From Variovorax boronicumulans NBRC 103145 (GTDB lineage Bacteria; Pseudomonadota; Gammaproteobacteria; Burkholderiales; Burkholderiaceae_C), in contig NZ_BCUS01000040.1 in NCBI RefSeq assembly GCF_001591345.1, positions 1 to 51,049 of the forward strand: a stretch of 51,049 nt of DNA. The letters run 5' to 3'. The position numbers were made by a program, and so were the translations under genes. The notes under the pieces were generated by a model. The model was not told the DNA's origin. It worked only from the letters and a program-made list of their open reading frames with translations, and searched no databases. Positions 49,739 to 51,049 of the stretch are shown here, piece after piece. The first letter of the stretch is position 1; each line of letters begins with the position of its first letter.

Positions 49739-50703
49739 TTTTCGTGCTGCTCCCCGACAGCCTGGTGCTCGACTGGGCCGGGCCGGCCGAGGCGCTGCGC
49801 ATCGCCAACCAGCGGCTGCGCGCGGCGGGCCAGCCCGAGCGCTTCATCATCGAATTCGCTGGGCCGCGGCCCAGCATGAGAGGCTCGGTCGGCGTCGCGC
49901 TGTCGGGGCTGTCGCCATTGCCGACGCAGTGGGACGGCCCGGGCTGGGTGGTGCTGGTCGGCCTGCCGGGCGACACCATCGCGACCGACACCCCCGAGGC
50001 GCAGGACCTGCTGCACTGGCTGCGCGGCCAGCGCTTCACGCGCGGCGGCGTCGAGCTGGTGACGGTCTGCGCGGGCGCCCTGCTCGCGGCGCACGCGGGC
50101 GCGCTCGCGGGCCGGCGCGTCACCACGCACCACCATCACCTGGACGAGCTGCGCGCCGTGGAGCCGCGCTGCGAGGTGGTGAGCAACCGCGTGTTCGTGA
50201 TCGACCCGCCGGTCTACAGCAGCGCGGGCGTCACGACGGGCATCGACCTGATGCTGCACCGCATCGCCGACACCTGCGGCGAGGCGCTGGCGGCCCAGGT
50301 GGCGCAGGCGATGGTGGTGGCGCTGCGGCGCGGCCCGCACGACCCGGAGCTGTCGCCCTTTCTCGCTTACCGCAACCACCTGCACGCGGCGCTGCACCGG
50401 GTGCAGGACGCGGTCAGCGAACAACCGCAGGCCGACTGGAGCGTGCCGCGCATGGCCGAGGTCGCCCACACCTCGGCGCGGCACCTGACGCGGCTGTTCG
50501 TCGAGCACGCGGGCGTGGCGCCGCTGGCCTACCTGCGCCGGCTGCGGCTGGCCGCCGCGCAACTGGCGCTGGCCTCGGGCGCCAGCGTGACGCGGGCGGC
50601 CGAGCTGTCGGGCTTCGGCTCGGACACGCAGCTGCGCCGCGCGTGGCACCAGTTCGGGTTGCCGGGCTCGCCTTCCGCGAGCACGTCGGCGCCCGTCCGC
50701 TAA
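49708..50703 (+). CDS. GlxA-type AraC regulator with PfpI-like sensor domain
   Basis: A 331-residue regulator. Residues about 8-190 are a DJ-1/PfpI domain (LPDSLVLDWAGPAEALR, VTVCAGALLAAHAG, SSAGVTTGIDLML) used as a ligand sensor; about 225-320 are a double AraC HTH with MAEVAHTSARHLTRLFVEHAG and AAELSGFGSDTQLRRAWHQ. Start 49708 lies inside the end of the PfpI gene, implying coupled translation. It probably controls the enzymes encoded just upstream. Stop TAA overlaps, on the other strand, the TAG stop of the next gene. Confidence 0.92.
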   Translation: MDPQRAPVRVVFVLLPDSLVLDWAGPAEALRIANQRLRAAGQPERFIIEFAGPRPSMRGSVGVALSGLSPLPTQWDGPGWVVLVGLPGDTIATDTPEAQDLLHWLRGQRFTRGGVELVTVCAGALLAAHAGALAGRRVTTHHHHLDELRAVEPRCEVVSNRVFVIDPPVYSSAGVTTGIDLMLHRIADTCGEALAAQVAQAMVVALRRGPHDPELSPFLAYRNHLHAALHRVQDAVSEQPQADWSVPRMAEVAHTSARHLTRLFVEHAGVAPLAYLRRLRLAAAQLALASGASVTRAAELSGFGSDTQLRRAWHQFGLPGSPSASTSAPVR

Positions 50704-51049
50704 GGCTTGTCGCCGCAGGCCTCGGCGCGCGCCCGCAGCAGCGCCTGCTCGCGCGTGTTGCGCGTGAGCGAGGCGGCGCGCTGGAACTCCCGGCGCGCCT
50801 CGTCGCGGCGGCCCAGCTTGAAGAGCAGGTCGCCGCGCACGGTCGGCAGCAGGTGGTAGCCCTTCAGCGCGGGCTCGTCCTGCAGCGCATCGACCACCTC
50901 CAGCCCAGCCGCCGGCCCGAAGGCCATCGACAGCGCGACCGCGCGGTTCAGCTCGACGATGGGCGACGGCGACAGCGCGGCCAGCGCGTCGTACAGCGCC
51001 GCGATGCGGGCCCAGTCGGTCTCGCCCGCGGTGCGCGCACGGGCGTGGC
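50700..51049 (-). CDS. ECF sigma factor (ECF42-like, SnoaL-less), C-terminal part
   Basis: About 116 codons are present, running out of the window, so the start is missing. The frame reads HARARTAGETDWARIAALYDAL, PSPIVELNRAVAL, GPAAGLEVVDAL, GYHLLPTVRGDLLFKLGRRD and EQALLRARAEAC, which matches the tetratricopeptide-like C-terminal extension of ECF sigma factors of the DUF6596/ECF42 type. The sigma2 and sigma4 regions lie beyond base 51049. These factors often pair with YCII/DGPF proteins. The call rests only on the C-terminal part. Confidence 0.75.
   Translation of the reverse strand, partial: HARARTAGETDWARIAALYDALAALSPSPIVELNRAVALSMAFGPAAGLEVVDALQDEPALKGYHLLPTVRGDLLFKLGRRDEARREFQRAASLTRNTREQALLRARAEACGDKP

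Overview
The window looks like a chromosomal segment of a high-GC betaproteobacterium, most likely family Comamonadaceae and Variovorax-like. This rests on GC-rich coding style, the order rpsP-rimM-trmD-rplS, the hda-pcnB-folK operon divergent from purM, and a LivM-LivG fusion. The assignment is from memory of such genomes, not from a database search. I saw no tRNA, rRNA, insertion sequence, CRISPR array or plasmid-type gene. No stretch over 300 bases lacks a gene.

Bases 1-23811 form one long minus-strand catabolic island, probably transcribed from a promoter near 23870-23899 and faced by a divergent MarR regulator (23956). In transcription order it encodes: the two subunits of an indolepyruvate:ferredoxin oxidoreductase-like enzyme; a flavin/[2Fe-2S] reductase; a Rieske oxygenase alpha/beta pair; an acyl-CoA ligase; a thiolase-fold protein lacking the thiolase Cys and His; a DUF35-SDR fusion; a cyclase-family metal hydrolase; an SDR; an ABC binding protein; a penicillin-G-acylase-like lipoprotein; a second binding protein; a second Rieske alpha/beta pair; a third binding protein; a branched-chain-type permease/ATPase set (LivH, LivM-LivG fusion, LivF); and the start of another acyl-CoA ligase. 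The set fits uptake and degradation of an aryl-acetic acid. My best hypothesis is indole-3-acetic acid (auxin), through ring oxidation, CoA activation, retro-aldol loss of acetyl-CoA to give isatin, and isatin hydrolysis. The acylase could release the acid from amide conjugates.

Bases 24429-28171 hold a second minus-strand operon: an opine-dehydrogenase-family protein, a 3-hydroxyacyl-CoA dehydrogenase, an alpha/beta-hydrolase-fold protein without the usual Ser and His, and a zinc-independent quinone-oxidoreductase-type enzyme whose stop codon overlaps that of the MarR gene.

Bases 28314-50703 are mostly housekeeping. They include a DEAD-box helicase with an RGG-rich tail, oligoribonuclease, an M48 membrane protease, PCD dehydratase, RsgA, HisC, a CobD/CbiB-like protein, a Nudix hydrolase, the rpsP-rimM-trmD-rplS operon, an acetyltransferase, a TM2 protein, a PiT phosphate transporter with its DUF47 partner (possible Pho boxes upstream), folK-pcnB-hda, purM and an AI-2E-type permease. 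A tight isochorismatase/PfpI/AraC operon follows, and the window ends in the C-terminal part of an ECF sigma factor.
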